DNA of 64,000 nt from Oehlia diaphana (taxonomy: Eukaryota; Glomeromycota; Glomeromycetes; Glomerales; Glomeraceae), in the NCBI GenBank assembly GCA_003833135.1, contig QZLH01000023.1, forward strand, positions 108,832 through 172,831, written 5' to 3'. A program made the translations under genes and the position numbers. Below, in pieces: positions 23,068-34,654 of this stretch. The notes beneath the pieces were generated by a model. The model was not told where the DNA came from, did not search any database, and saw only the letters and a program-made list of their open reading frames with translations. Within the stretch, counting starts at the first letter, position 1. Each line of letters opens with the position of its first letter.

Positions 23068-24102
23068 ATGTCAACTCTTAAAAGATGTCATTTTACAAAT
23101 CTAGACAATGGGTATAAGTGTGGCTGTTTAAGGTGTGCTCTAAAAAGTACACCTGTCGATGACGGTTTATGTAAAGGATGTGGACATCACCAAAGCTATC
23201 ATGAAGACGATGACGATGTTTTGCGGAGTTTAAATGATCTTCAAAAATTTAATGAAGTATTAATTTCCACATTAAATAATAAATACAGTCAGTTTATTAA
23301 TCAATATAAGGTACCTTTTATTCCTGTCCAACAAAACTTTGAAAATTGGTTTGAGCCTCAAGTAACTCTTCATTCGGACGAGACCATGCACGCGAATATT
23401 CCTGTTCGTCACGCAGATCAGCAAACTATTCAACAATCTCATAACGAATCTCCTACTCATATTTTTGGACAAAATTCTGTTTCTCAATCTCTTCTGATCA
23501 ATTATATATCAAATCAAATACTAAATCCAATGCTTCCCGGCCAAAATTTTGATCAAAGTCACGTAAATCATAATATCATCGAAGGATCATCAAATAACGT
23601 CGCATCTTTTGCAAACGATAAGTTTGAACTAATTTGTTTAGTTGGTAGCTTAAAAATACCAAAAAAGTAAGTATGTATGTGATAAATTAGAAATATCATA
23701 TTAAAGTTTATTTAAATAATATTTATTTATTTTCTTAAAAAAAATTAGTTGTGCGAAATTGGAGAAAGCTGGTTTAAAGAAAGAAATTTGCTTTCATAAT
23801 GATTCTAATGGCCAGATAAAGAAAGCAATTGAAGAAAAACTATCCCCCCATTTAGAAAATGTAAATTGGATATTTTATAAATGTAAATTATCAAAACTTG
23901 TACCTGCTGATGATGTATCAATTGTTGAATGTCGTTTTAATGATTTAAAAAGGTAAAATATTTATAATTTAAATTTTTCCATATAATATTGAGATTATCT
24001 TATCAGTTATTAAATAATTATATTATTTGTATCCATAGGATTACAGGCAGCAGGAAAAAGTTGTATATAGGAACAAGATATGGGCCAATTATTATGACTT
24101 AA
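23068..24102 (+). CDS. Family C protein, copy A
   Basis: Three exons: 23068-23666, 23749-23952, 24039-24102; introns of 82 and 86 nt, both GT-AG and phase 2; 288 residues. The N-terminus has a metal-site pattern: C7, C18-G-C20, C23, then C35-x2-C38-x-H40-x4-H45 (CKGCGHHQSYH), followed by an acidic run. Residues about 70-190 are Asn/Gln/His-rich and probably disordered. The C-terminal domain starts at FELICLVGSLKIPK near the end of exon 1 and continues through exons 2 and 3 (LEKAGLKKEICF ... GSRKKLYIG). Compared with copy B, the end of exon 3 has lost one base near 24100, so it stops eight codons early after PIIMT. The start ATG sits in AAAAAACATGTC, as in copy B. Function unknown. Confidence 0.8.
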
Positions 24103-24509
24103 AAATTAATTTTGAAATCTATATGATAAAAAAATTATAGAAGGCAAGCAATGTAATAACTGTTGGGAATTGGATGACTGAAAGAAGTAATTAAATATAT
24201 TATTTTTTGTATTTTCTAGTAAGATGTCAAATCTGCTCATCTTATAGACATGTCACTGCAAAGTGGGTTAATAATTATTTGTATTTTAACCATAGAATCT
24301 TTATTTAACAGTATTTATAATAATTTTCTGTGCTTTGTAAGAATATTATTATTTGTTTTTTTTATTATAAATAAATGTAATTGCATCATTGTAATGGATT
24401 ATGTGTCATACATAGGGAGTGACTCGAGTCAGTTTTGGAGCCGAACGTTAGAACCATTAACCAAGTGGAACAAAAGAATTCCATTCGTTTGTTCTGCTTA
24501 TAACTGATC

Positions 24510-25166
24510 ACGTGATGTTACAAATTTCCAAAAAAAGGAATTTTTGTGCAGATCATATAATTCTGGCCGGAATTATGAAAGTCATTACGGCGTTAAATTA
24601 AATTACAGCGGCATTACGCCATTTACGATTTACGATTTTTTATACGGTTTTTAAGGCATGTGCCGTAACTGTAAAATAATTCTGACAGTACCTATAGATT
24701 CTGCTAAATTAATATTAAACCTTGTCATAAATTACACAATACGTCGTTGATTAATGGTGTCTATCATTTGGTATATAATTAAACATATATTGTATTTACA
24801 CATGAAAACTTAAATCAGTATTTGTAATAGAGAATAGCAATAGCGAACAATTAACAATAATAATTGATATCATACTAATATTGTAAATAACAAGCAATTG
24901 TTGACAATAATGAATGATTATTTGATTAATTTTTTAATGAACATTTAAATTTTAGTAAAATTTTAATTTGATGATTATATCAAATTAATAACTCTTTTAT
25001 TTTAAAAATAACTTGATTAATAGAACTTAAAAATTAGTGAATAATTAGGTTATTTTATTTTTAATAATTTATTAGAAAAATTTATAATATATTAATATCA
25101 GCCGGCTTTTTGAAGTCGGTTAGGTTCGTTCCGACTCTTGTTCGTGGAACCGAAACCGAATCCCTT
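24510..25166. other. Spacer between units A and B
   Basis: A/T-rich, with a CCGGAATTATG word also seen beside other repeats. The open frame 24250-24507 spans the 3' end of unit A and is not conserved in unit B. No gene accepted. Confidence 0.4.
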
Positions 25167-25348
25167 GTAAAAAAGTCGATCCGTTTTTTATATTCCATCT
25201 TTTTTCAATAAAGGCTCATGCTTCCGGAATTAATAACCTTATACCACGGAATTTATCGAATTACAGTATTTACATTTTCTGTGAATGGATCAGTGAAAGG
25301 ATTTTTACGGAATTTTTACAGAAATAACGGATAAATTTTTTTATAGGG
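25167..25348 (+). repeat. Dispersed 190-bp repeat, copy 2 of 3
   Basis: Same element as 15864-16050 (opposite orientation) and 44341-44518, from AAAAAAGTCGATCCG to TTTTTTTATAGGG. It abuts unit B exactly: homology to unit A begins within a base or two of its right end, so it may mark the duplication breakpoint. Confidence 0.7.
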
Positions 25349-26602
25349 AAACCTTTTTAGTGTCTGCTTTTCCTATCCAAAAATCAAATAAAGAAGTCAC
25401 TCCGTCTATAGACTGAATCGTATCATCATCTCGCAATTTAATTCCTGAAAAAAAAATTAAAGAATTGTGAAATTAAGCTCTTTATCTAGTTTATTTACAT
25501 TATATACAGACCTATACGCTAAACTATAAATGTTCATTTAATAAAAGTAAAAAATCCCCACTAACTATAAATTTTAAAAAAGCCCTATGTTTAATATTTT
25601 TGTAGTTGTTTTTGACATTAATTTTTAAGTACTTTCTTTACATACAAATAGAGTGTAGCAATCCCTTCGATCACATTCATGAAATTTTAGGCAGATCGGG
25701 ATGTAATTCCATATTCTACATGAATTGAACCATTTCCTTTTTGATATCGATCTTTTCGATAAGATCTCGATTTTAATAAAGGTAACAAAAAAATCCCGAA
25801 TTAAAAATATTGGAAACTGGTATTACGTGACTTTCGCTGGAATTATGGATGGCTACAGTATAAAAATTTTCCATATCACGTGATCATACGAAAATTAAGT
25901 ATTCCAACATAATATACAGTATATTGTGATGTAACGATAGAGGGAATAAGGGAAAGGGAAAGAGGAAAAGCGAGGACACCATCGACCCATACACAATCCA
26001 ACCTACGCACCTAAAAGAAGATATAAAAAAAGTTAACCAAAGAGAAGACCTAATAAAAATACGACCTAAAAGAAAAGAGAAGACCTATCGGGTAAAGATA
26101 TTCTTGGTTTATTTAAATTACTTATAAGAAAACTAATGCTCGTTAATATAAAAAACTGAACTATCCAAGTCGAAAAAAAGTCAAGTTGAAAAAAAAATCA
26201 TTGAGACTCGAAGTTGGATATATTTATATTATATACTCACGTTAAACGTTAAGATTGTATTACATGAATATTACATGTCACAATGAATAATGAGTAATTT
26301 TTTTTATTCATATGACTGAGTAATATATTTATCGCCGAAATTTTATAGATTTATATTTTATATTCAGATTGCCATCGAATTTTTACAGCAACCTATTTCA
26401 ACAACATTGGTTTTTTTGCTTTTAATTATAATTCTGTTAAAACCAATCAGTTTATAAGTCGGCATCACTAGGAATATCGGATATAATATTTTACATATAT
26501 AATATCATGGTATTTTCACATTTAATTAACGATTCTCAAGCGTTTTGCGATATGATCATTACTAATATGTAAATAACTAATTAATTTAATTAAACGATTC
26601 CG

Positions 26603-26818
26603 TTATAAATAATTAATGTTTATTACGTTCCGTATTTCTAGTAACACACTCGTGATACTTAAGGCCGGGATAATGCGAGATTCAGCTGCATATTTTTTAG
26701 TTAGAAACTCAGCCTTCGTGCCGTAGCGATTTTTATCTGTGATCATCCCTCCAGTTACATAGTCGTCACGACGTAACGGATTAACAGTTTGATTTATTTG
26801 TTTATTTGTGATCAACAA
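26603..26818 (-). CDS. Small conserved reading frame upstream of family C genes
   Basis: A 71-residue minus-strand frame reads QTVNPLRRDDYVTGGMITDK then FLTKKYAAESRIIPALSITS. The same frame is visible in the other amplicons. In unit A (about 22305-22400) it reads EFLKKYAAESRIILALSITS with the N-terminal half deleted but the frame kept. In the third unit (about 34010-34135) it reads INQAVNPLRRYDYVTGGMIA before a stop. Frame retention through indels suggests real coding, divergent from the family C gene 0.7 kb away. No family recognised, and it may be an exon of something larger. Confidence 0.4.
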   Translation of the reverse strand: MLITNKQINQTVNPLRRDDYVTGGMITDKNRYGTKAEFLTKKYAAESRIIPALSITSVLLEIRNVININYL

Positions 26819-27522
26819 AGAACATGAAGAAAATATACCGTTTATTTATAGGAGCAAATATCCCAAAAAAAACATTAACGGTTAAATAACATGCACAATA
26901 AATATAAAATAATTTACAAAAGTCTTTTGATCAGTTGGACTGTAATTTTAGTGTCAAAATTATTATAATTATACTTTCTATACGATGATATGACTGGTTG
27001 GTATACGGTAGTTTAACAAATGTATGAAAATTGTAACAGATTATCTGTTGTAAGACCATGATTAATACTAGAATAAATAACTTTAATTAACGATAATAAG
27101 TAATCAATTTTAATAAAATTTTCAATAAAAATAATATCCTATCAACATATTCTTTTCAGAAATACTATAAAATCTCAATTTTAATAAAATTTTCAATAAA
27201 ATAATATAATTATTCTTTTCAAAAATACTAAAAATCTTTTTTTTTTTTTATCATAACAGTCTTTAGATCCGGATGCTGAAGGCGAGAATTAAACGGATAG
27301 TTTTAACAGATATTATTTGGTCGGTCAATCTATTTAGGATCATCTGATAATTCAGTAAATATCAAATATATCGTTATATTTGCAATCAAATAGCAGTTCA
27401 TCCAGTTTGTAATTACTTATTAAGGTTAGTTAAAAAGTTCGAGAAAAAATATTTAAAGGTTCAAATTACTTTCACAGCTCTTACATAAAAAAAAAATAAA
27501 AATTTAAATCAAAAAAAAAAAC

Positions 27523-28626
27523 ATGTCAACTCTTAAAAGATGTCATTTTACAAATCTAAACAATGGGTATAAGTGTGGTTGTTTAAAGTGTATTCTAACA
27601 AATGCATCCGACGATGACGGTTTATGCAAAGGATGTGGACATCACCAAAGCTATCATGAAGATGATGACGATATTTCACAGAGTTTAAATAATCTTCAAA
27701 AATTTAATGAAGTATTATTTTTCATATTAAATAATAAGTTCAGTCAATATAATCAATATAGGGTACCTATTCCTGTCCAACAAAACTTTGAAAATTGGTT
27801 TGAGCCTCAAGTAACTCTTCATTCGGACGAGACCATGCATCAAAATACTCAGTCAAATGACGCAAATATTCCTGTTCGTCAGCAAACTAGTCATCTTGTT
27901 GTTCAACAACAAATTGAACCTCAAAATCAATCTCATAACGTGCTAAATCAATCTCCTACACATATTTTTGAACAAAATTTTGTTTCTCAATCTATTCCGG
28001 TTAATTATCACATATCAAATCAAATACTAAATCCAATGCTTTCTGGTCAAAATTTTGATCAAAGTTACGTAAATCATAATATCGAAGGATCATCAAATAA
28101 CGTCGCATCTTTTGCAAACGAGAAGTTTGACTTAATTTGTTTAGTTAGTAGGGATGATAGCTTAAAAATACCAAAAAAGTAAGTATGTATTAGAAATATC
28201 ATATTAAAGTTTATTTAAATTATTTATTTTATTTTCTTAAAAAAAAATTTAGTTGTGCGAGATTGGAGAAAGCTGGTTTAAAGAAAGAAATTTGCTTTAA
28301 TAATGATTCTAATGGCCAGATAAAGAAAGCAATTGAAGATAAACTATCACCTCATTTAGAAAATGTAGATTGGATTTTTTATAAATGTAAATCATCAAAA
28401 CTTGTACCTGCTGATGTATCAGTTGTTGAATGTCGTTATAATGATTTAAAAAGGTAAAATAACTACAATTTAAATTTTTCTATACATCAATTGAGATTTT
28501 ATATCTTATTTTAAAATTAATTATACTATTTATATCAATAGGATTTCAGGCAGTAGAAAAAAGTTGTATATAGGAACAAAAGATGGGCCAATTATTATGA
28601 CTTTAACAAATAATTTTGAAATTTAA
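27523..28626 (+). CDS. Family C protein, copy B (best preserved)
   Basis: Three exons: 27523-28178, 28253-28453, 28542-28626; phase-2 GT-AG introns of 74 and 88 nt; 313 residues, the longest of the family. Same layout as copy A. The CxC, CxxC and HxxxxH motifs are intact (YKCGCLKC ... CKGCGHHQSYHED). The middle is Gln/Asn-rich, with insertions relative to copy A (VVQQQIEPQNQSHN). The C-terminal domain runs from FDLICLVSRDDSLKIPK through exon 2 (LEKAGLKKEICF) into exon 3 (ISGSRKKLYIGTKDGPIIM) and ends in LTNNFEI. Length differences between A and B lie almost entirely in the disordered middle. No signal peptide. Likely intracellular; role unknown. Confidence 0.82.
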
Positions 28627-28959
28627 TTTGATAAAAAAAATTGTAGAAGGCAGGTAATGTAATGAATATTGGGATGACTGAAAGAAGTAGTTATACAGTA
28701 TATATATTATTTTTTGTATAAAAATATTCTAATATTGTACGTTGCAAAGTGAGTTAAAAATTATTTGTATTTTTAATTATTAGACTCTTTATTTAACAGT
28801 ATTTATTATAATTTTATGTGCTTTGTAAGAATATTTTTATCTATTTTATTTTTATTTATAAATAAATATATAATTGCATCATTATGGAAAATGTGTCATA
28901 CACAACATATTTTCGAACTTTCATTTGAGAAATTTGTTCAGATATTAGAATTGGTAAAC

Positions 28960-30830
28960 TTCTGGCCCAAATAATGAATCAACAATCAATATTATTAATA
29001 AATTAACGATATTTTCGTGCGTTCCTATATAATATAATAAAATATGGAAAGAGAGAATTAATTTACTGCAAATTAACCAATAATAAAAATATGTATTTTC
29101 CAAAGGATTTTTTATAAAAAAAAAAGGCGAAAATTTTAATAAATTAAGTTGAAAAATAAAAGTTCCGAATCGCGGTTATTTAACCATAAAAAAAAAAAAA
29201 AATTTTTTTTTTTGCGGAATTTTTTTTCCCTTTTTCGGGCCTGAGGATCGTCATCTTTAAAAAATGAAAAATTCAACGTGAATGAACTATTTACAATATG
29301 TAAAGTATATATTATAAGATGATAAATTTCTTTTTTTTTACGCGCCAAATCTCTAAAAAAAATTTTTATAAAGTATTTATAATTTTAAATATAAAGATAA
29401 ATATTGTATGCATATCATATGTCGGTAGTCGTGTGATGAATATTTGTATATTTGTGCATTTTCTTCAACCAACCAACGTAAATCATTTTATAAAAATATT
29501 ATTTACAATGAAATTTTTTATCAATTACACTAACTTTGTTATGGAACAAATTATTTTGTTTAATGTGTTCTAATTACTCCTTTTTTAGCGATTTGTATGG
29601 GTAAATCCTATACTCCTATACTTATTTACATTTTCCCTTTATTTCAGATTGATTTGATATCATAAAATAAGATAAAGTGCATGGTAGTTATAAATACAAT
29701 ATTCTTTTTGGACGTATTATGAAAAATTAAACATGTAAATGGTCACAAGGGGGGTACATTAAAAGAAATTTGGCTGTTCAGTTAGATAAGATAAAACAAA
29801 ACTCCATTGGGCGCAAATAAAAAATAAACAAATAATCTTAGCATTTTTTTTAATCCCTTTTATTTTTTATAGTGAATTTTTAATTTTGAGAAATATTTTA
29901 ATTTAGAATCTCAATAGAATCTTAGAAATCATCTTAGATTTTCCAATTTATATTCTTTTAATTCCATATTCTCTTATCTAAACTATTTAAGCAATCACAG
30001 CAAATTCCACGAAAAGATTTGTTCAATAGAAAATAATTATCATTGTCTATTCATGGCTATAATGAAATAAACATTATGTAAATAAGCTGACAAATTTAAA
30101 AAAAAAATTGGAAAAAAAAAACAAATCTTTTAAAAATCGGAGTTATTTATATATTAGTATTTGAAAATACAATATATTTATTTCACATCAAATTAATAAC
30201 GCTTTCTTTGAACTCGATTGATTTTAAAGTGAACCGAATAATTAACATAAATTCATCTTATATCACCAGAATTAAAAAATTGGCCTAACAGTAATATTGT
30301 AATAAATAGATTAGATGCTTTCAATTAACACATATCACACGTAATTGGTTGTATGTATTTGTAATTAATATAATATGTTTTACGTTACCAAACGTGAAAT
30401 TTTTATTATCACAATAAATTCGTTCCTTAAAATATTTGTCTATTACCCCCACTTAATAACAGGTAATTTATCGGTTATTCTCTAGTTATCTTTTGATAAA
30501 ACCAAGTAATTCGGTAATTACCGAGATTTATTATTATTTATGTTACTACGAAAAAAACTAGAAAAATAATATTTTTTCATCTCGTGATGTTTATGATCAT
30601 AAAATTATAAAAACCGGCATTATAAAAATATATAACTGAAACTACTTCTTTTTATAATTATTATTATATACGAATATTTATCATATATTAAAATTCTTAT
30701 TTTATTTTATTTTACTTTACTTTATTTTTATTATTATTATTATTTTTTATTTTTATTTGTTTATAAATAAATGTAAGTTATCAGTCGATAGCGTTTAAAA
30801 TCAAATAAAAATTTTCATATGAATTTGGTT
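28960..30830. other. Non-coding spacer, partly duplicated
   Basis: 29.1-29.5 kb is homologous to 36.4-36.8 kb. Open frames at 29136-29348 (minus) and 29319-29573 (plus) are not conserved as protein in the second unit and were rejected. An A-tract/T-tract pair lies at about 29185-29212. Confidence 0.45.
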
Positions 30831-31051
30831 CATAATCGGAAAAAAAAAAAAAAAAAAATTTAGCCGTTTAAAAGTGCGTATTGAAATATCTGCGAATTTC
30901 ATCTGCTACTATATCTGAAAACAACTGATAATACTGATAATGAAGTTATATTGTTGTTAAAGTTTTTATCAATCAATATGAAAAAAAATAATATAAAAAA
31001 ACCCTTAAAATTTATCCAAAAAAAAATTTTTTTTTTACTTTCTTCACAAAA

Positions 31052-32033
31052 ATGTCTGATAATTATTATTACGGGTATAACTACGGACAATCAGTTATTG
31101 GACGAATGGCGGCGTGTAGTTGCCAAAGGATTTGTTATGAATGTAATAATATCTCTCCACCATTTCATTTCTTTAATACACTATTAGCACAATACTATTC
31201 GAATATATCTCTCGTTCGACCTGAGTTTGAATACGATACACTTATTGATGTGGATGATATGATTAACAGTGTTGAGTCGCCACAGAATAATAATACAAGA
31301 AACAGACGTAGAAAACCCTTTACAATTTTTTGTCTACCTCATGGGGACTTAAGTCCAAAAATCCCTCGAAAGTAAGTGATATAATATTAAATCAGAAGTT
31401 CCAGCATACAAAAATGTCACGAAAAAATCACGTGACCGGTTTTGTCACATGCGTCACTCCCTTCCTTGTCATAAGTATCCGGTGGACTTTGAGATGTGAA
31501 ATCCTATTTGTCACGCATTATTTGTCACATAGTTAATTTCTTCGTGGCATTTTTGTAGGCGCTGGGGGTAGTCTTAGTTGTTACATACTACTAATTAGGA
31601 TGATCACTTACTGTATTAATAATATGTTGATAAATATTTTTATAATAGAATTGAAAAATTGAGGGAGAAAGATTTAATCAAGTATACTTTTTTTGATTCA
31701 AATAATGGAGTCATAAATGAAGTTGAAAGGTTATTTCCATTTTTAAAGAATAGAACATGGAGATTTTTTCGAACTATAACAACATCGAATCTCGAAATTG
31801 CTAGTCAACCACCTAGTGGGTGGACTATGAATGAACTAATGAGGTGAATAAATATATTTATTTCACGTGTCGCATAAATATCATGATTTTCACGGCGCAG
31901 CCGTGATTACTTTATTTAATTAATAATAAATTAAATCTAAATCTATTTGATTATTATTAGAATTTGTGGATTCCGAAAAAAATTATATATTGGGACTACA
32001 GATGGTCAAATCCAACAATTTCTTCCATTGTAA
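31052..32033 (+). CDS. Family C protein, copy E (short subfamily)
   Basis: Three exons: 31052-31371, 31649-31843, 31961-32033; 195 residues. Intron 1 is 277 nt because it carries a 165-bp MITE; intron 2 is 117 nt; both phase 2. The N-terminus is Tyr/Gly-rich, then C22-x-C24-x3-C28-x2-C31, with a His at 39: a reduced version of the metal site. The Gln-rich middle of copies A/B is absent. The C-terminal domain is complete: PFTIFCLPHGDLSPKIPRK ending exon 1, KLREKDLIKYTFFDSNNG and TWRFFRTITTSNLE in exon 2, ICGFRKKLYIGTTDG in exon 3. The closest relative is the gene at 38764, its partner in the other duplication unit. Confidence 0.8.
31401..31565. mobile_element. 165-bp MITE inside intron 1 of copy E
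   Basis: The left end CCAGCATACAAAAATGTCAC is inverted at the right end, whose reverse complement reads CCAGCGCCTACAAAAATGCC. The interior contains several TGTCAC/GTGACA words. The partner gene at 38764 has an unrelated spacer in its intron 1, so insertion followed duplication. It lies between intact splice sites and need not harm the gene. Confidence 0.7.
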
Positions 32034-32069
32034 ATTAAAAACAAAAAATATTTATAAATAGGTACTCTA

Positions 32070-32195
32070 TTATTTGTTTTCTATACATTATTACCATTAT
32101 TATCATTATTCTTATACATTATTATCATTAATATTCTATACATTATTATCATTATTCTACAGTATATATTATTGTAATTATTCTATACATTATTG
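32070..32195 (+). repeat. Short tandem repeat in the copy E 3' flank
   Basis: About five imperfect head-to-tail units of TATACATTATTATCATTATTC. Absent downstream of the partner gene at 39.7 kb apart from A/T richness. Confidence 0.7.
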
Positions 32196-32199
32196 TTTT

Positions 32200-33490
32200 A
32201 CATATTAATATCACTTTTTAGGTTAGAATGAGTAAATAAAAAATTTATTATTGGCGATCAAATTTATTTATCCGATCTAATTAAATGCATATGTTGAATA
32301 AGATCTGATTTTAGGCTACAAATTATACAAAAAGAGTTAAGATTCGATTTTTTTTTTGGTCGTTATTTGGGTGAAGGTTTCCATATATATAGTACATATA
32401 TAGTACAAAAAAATTTTTTTTTATTTCTTGAATTGAAGGCAAGCGAGCGAAATTTTTTGTACTGATTATTATACATATATTATTTCTCGTTCAATAAAAT
32501 AATTTTATCATTCTTATTCGATGCAAATATTGTATTATTTCTCATTCGTCAATGCAAAAAATGCGAAAAAAAAAATTAAATTCGGTCGGATATATTATAT
32601 ATTAAATGCAATAATACTTTATAAATCATAAAATTCATATTTAAATATTAAATTATATAACAATATCAATCTTTAGGTAATTAAGTATTCATTACTCGTG
32701 GGTAAATTTACAAAAACAAATACAAATATAATGACGTCAAAAATTAATTACAAATTTTATTAAAGATGAGTCATTGTACGCCACAAAATACAAAAAAAAA
32801 TTTAACAGAAATTATTTGTCTGTTTTTAATAATAATATTTGTTGTAACAGAAGAACAGTTCTTCTATTTTTGGCGGGAAATTATTTTTTCCGATATCCCT
32901 ATTTAGTTAATCGATTTATCTGCATTGTAACACCAACAGATTTTGACAGATAACTACAGGTTATTTTCTTAAGAGATTGATAAGATACAATTGACTCGTT
33001 TAAGCATATAATCTCTCAGGAACATAACAAACAAAACATCTTGTGTCATGTTTTTAATAATCTTATCGTGAGAAATTTCGTAATGTTCTTCTAACTATTC
33101 TTTAAATTAAAAACAGGTAATTTTAACCCCTTTTAAGCGGTTACATGATTTAATTGTGAATCGCAGTTATTAACTTTATGGTTGCACATAACATCTCAAA
33201 AGTTTGATTATTGACGTACAAAGTCCTTTACAAAGAATCATACTTTTTTTGGTGAGAATATTTGTTCCATTTTAATTTGGTATTTAAATATTTTTATTGA
33301 TATTAATATTAACAATGCAAAAATATCTAATAATGAAATTTTTGTAAAAAAAAAAAAAAAAATCACAAATTCATCCGTAATTAATGAAATTAAAAAGGAA
33401 AACTTAATTAAAAAAGTATTTAAATTATTATAAAATACTTTAAAAAAAAAAGTTTCATCCTAGCTAAAAAAATTCTGAAGATAATAAATA
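32200..33490. other. Non-coding, homologous to 39.75-41.1 kb
   Basis: Shared blocks include GCGGGAAATTATTTTTCCGAT, GTAACACCAACAGAT and ACAAAACATCTTGTGTCAT. No protein frame is conserved between the two copies. The minus frame at 40504-40734 in the second unit is not kept here and was not accepted. Confidence 0.5.
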
Positions 33491-33560
33491 TGAACCAAAA
33501 TAATCCTTCACATACCAACTTCAATCTTTTGTCGAACAATTATTTTATGAAGGACAATAT
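33491..33560 (+). pseudogene. 5' remnant of the Gln-rich gene
   Basis: Begins MNQNNPSHTNFNLLSNNYFM, matching the start of the intact gene at 41106 (MDQSNPSHINSNPLSNNYFM). Homology ends near 33560, where unrelated DNA containing TCCACGTGATCATCAGCCAA takes over. The rest of the gene is deleted in this unit. Confidence 0.8.
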
Positions 33561-34654
33561 ACGTTCGAGTTGTGCCCATCCACGTGATCATCAGCCAATA
33601 AAATCGCACATTTTACAAATTTTTGCTCTTAGTTTTATTATAATTATTATAATCTACAGAAAATGAACATATGGAACTTAAATTAAACAGTTTAAAAATT
33701 GGCTTATCTATCTAACACGGCTATTATCCAAAAAAAAAATGAAAAAAAAATTTCAACGATTTTCAGACGGTAAATATAAAATTAATATGCTCGATACTAA
33801 TTTTGAACGAATCGTGTATAACTAACGGATATAATAAAATTAGCATTGATATCAAATATTCACAATTCATTGTTCTATCCGATCTAATAACCATATTTAA
33901 ACCCCTGCAATATTTTTTTTTGAGTCCCCTGTGATCAGCGCTGAAAATTGTGAACTTGTGATTACACGATTTACACGTATCATTTATTAGTCCGAAGGGG
34001 GGCTGCATATTTTTAGTTAGAACTCAGCTTCCCGTACCGCAACGATTTTTATCTGCAATCATCCCTCCAGTTACATAGTCGTACCGACGTAATGGATTAA
34101 CAGCTTGATTTATTTGTGATACACAAAGAACACATTTATAGGAGCAAATGTCCAAAAGAATTAATTACAATTAAATATAAAGTAACTTACAAAAATCTTT
34201 GAATTTTTTGAGATTATTTTATATTTATTTGCATATACATACATACATTTTTTAAAATATTGCAAATAAATATATAAAATAACCTTAATAATTTACGTGC
34301 GATCAATGCGATCAATTATACTTTAAAGTGTCCTCTTTTTGTTTAAAATTTTAAAATTTAAAACCTATAATAGATTGGTTTTCACATAAAAAAAAAATTT
34401 GGTGATTTCGTTGAAAATTTATAAATTTTCAAGTATTGTGAAAAATTACCAAGCATTTAAGGAATCATATAGACTATAATAATATATCGGTTTACCCAAT
34501 TTATAGTTAGTACTTATTATTAAGGTTAGTTAAAAAATTCGAGAAAAAAATATATTCAAAGGTTCACGAAAATAAAACTTCAAACTATTTCACGGTTTTC
34601 ATATAAAAGACAAAAAACGAAAAAATAAAAATAAATAAAAATAAATAAAAAATC

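Larger units (their letters stand above)
20638..24410 (+). repeat. Segmental duplication, unit A
   Basis: Direct repeat of 25349-28900. Anchors: 20640-20920 with 25351-25640 (GAATCGTATCATCATCTCGC, CTAACTATAAATTTTAAAAA); 21870-22330 with 26310-26650; 22740-24410 with 27240-28880, including a whole family C gene. The offset is about 4.45-4.7 kb. A third, more degraded copy of the gene-bearing part is at 33.98-35.85 kb. The right limit is near 24410, where GTGTCATACA is the last shared word. Confidence 0.8.
25349..28900 (+). repeat. Segmental duplication, unit B
   Basis: Direct copy of 20638-24410. Contains the intact family C copy B. About 650 bp (25640-26300) has no counterpart in unit A at the same offset; it is purine-rich (GGGAAAGGGAAAGAGG near 25955) and non-coding. 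Confidence 0.8.
26600..33930 (+). repeat. Higher-order duplication, unit 1 (B gene + E gene)
   Basis: Order of landmarks: conserved minus frame, family C gene (27.5), GGATCGTCATCTTTAAA block (29.2), second family C gene (31.0), AACATAACAAACAAAACATC block (33.0), 5' end of a Gln-rich gene (33.5), CTAATAACCATATTTAAAC block (33.89). The same landmarks recur in the same order and strand from 33.98 to 42.46 kb. Identity is patchy in non-coding parts. Confidence 0.75.

Noticed and set aside
29136..29573. Two open frames on opposite strands between family C genes
   Set aside because: Neither is conserved as protein in the duplicated segment at 36.4-36.9 kb.
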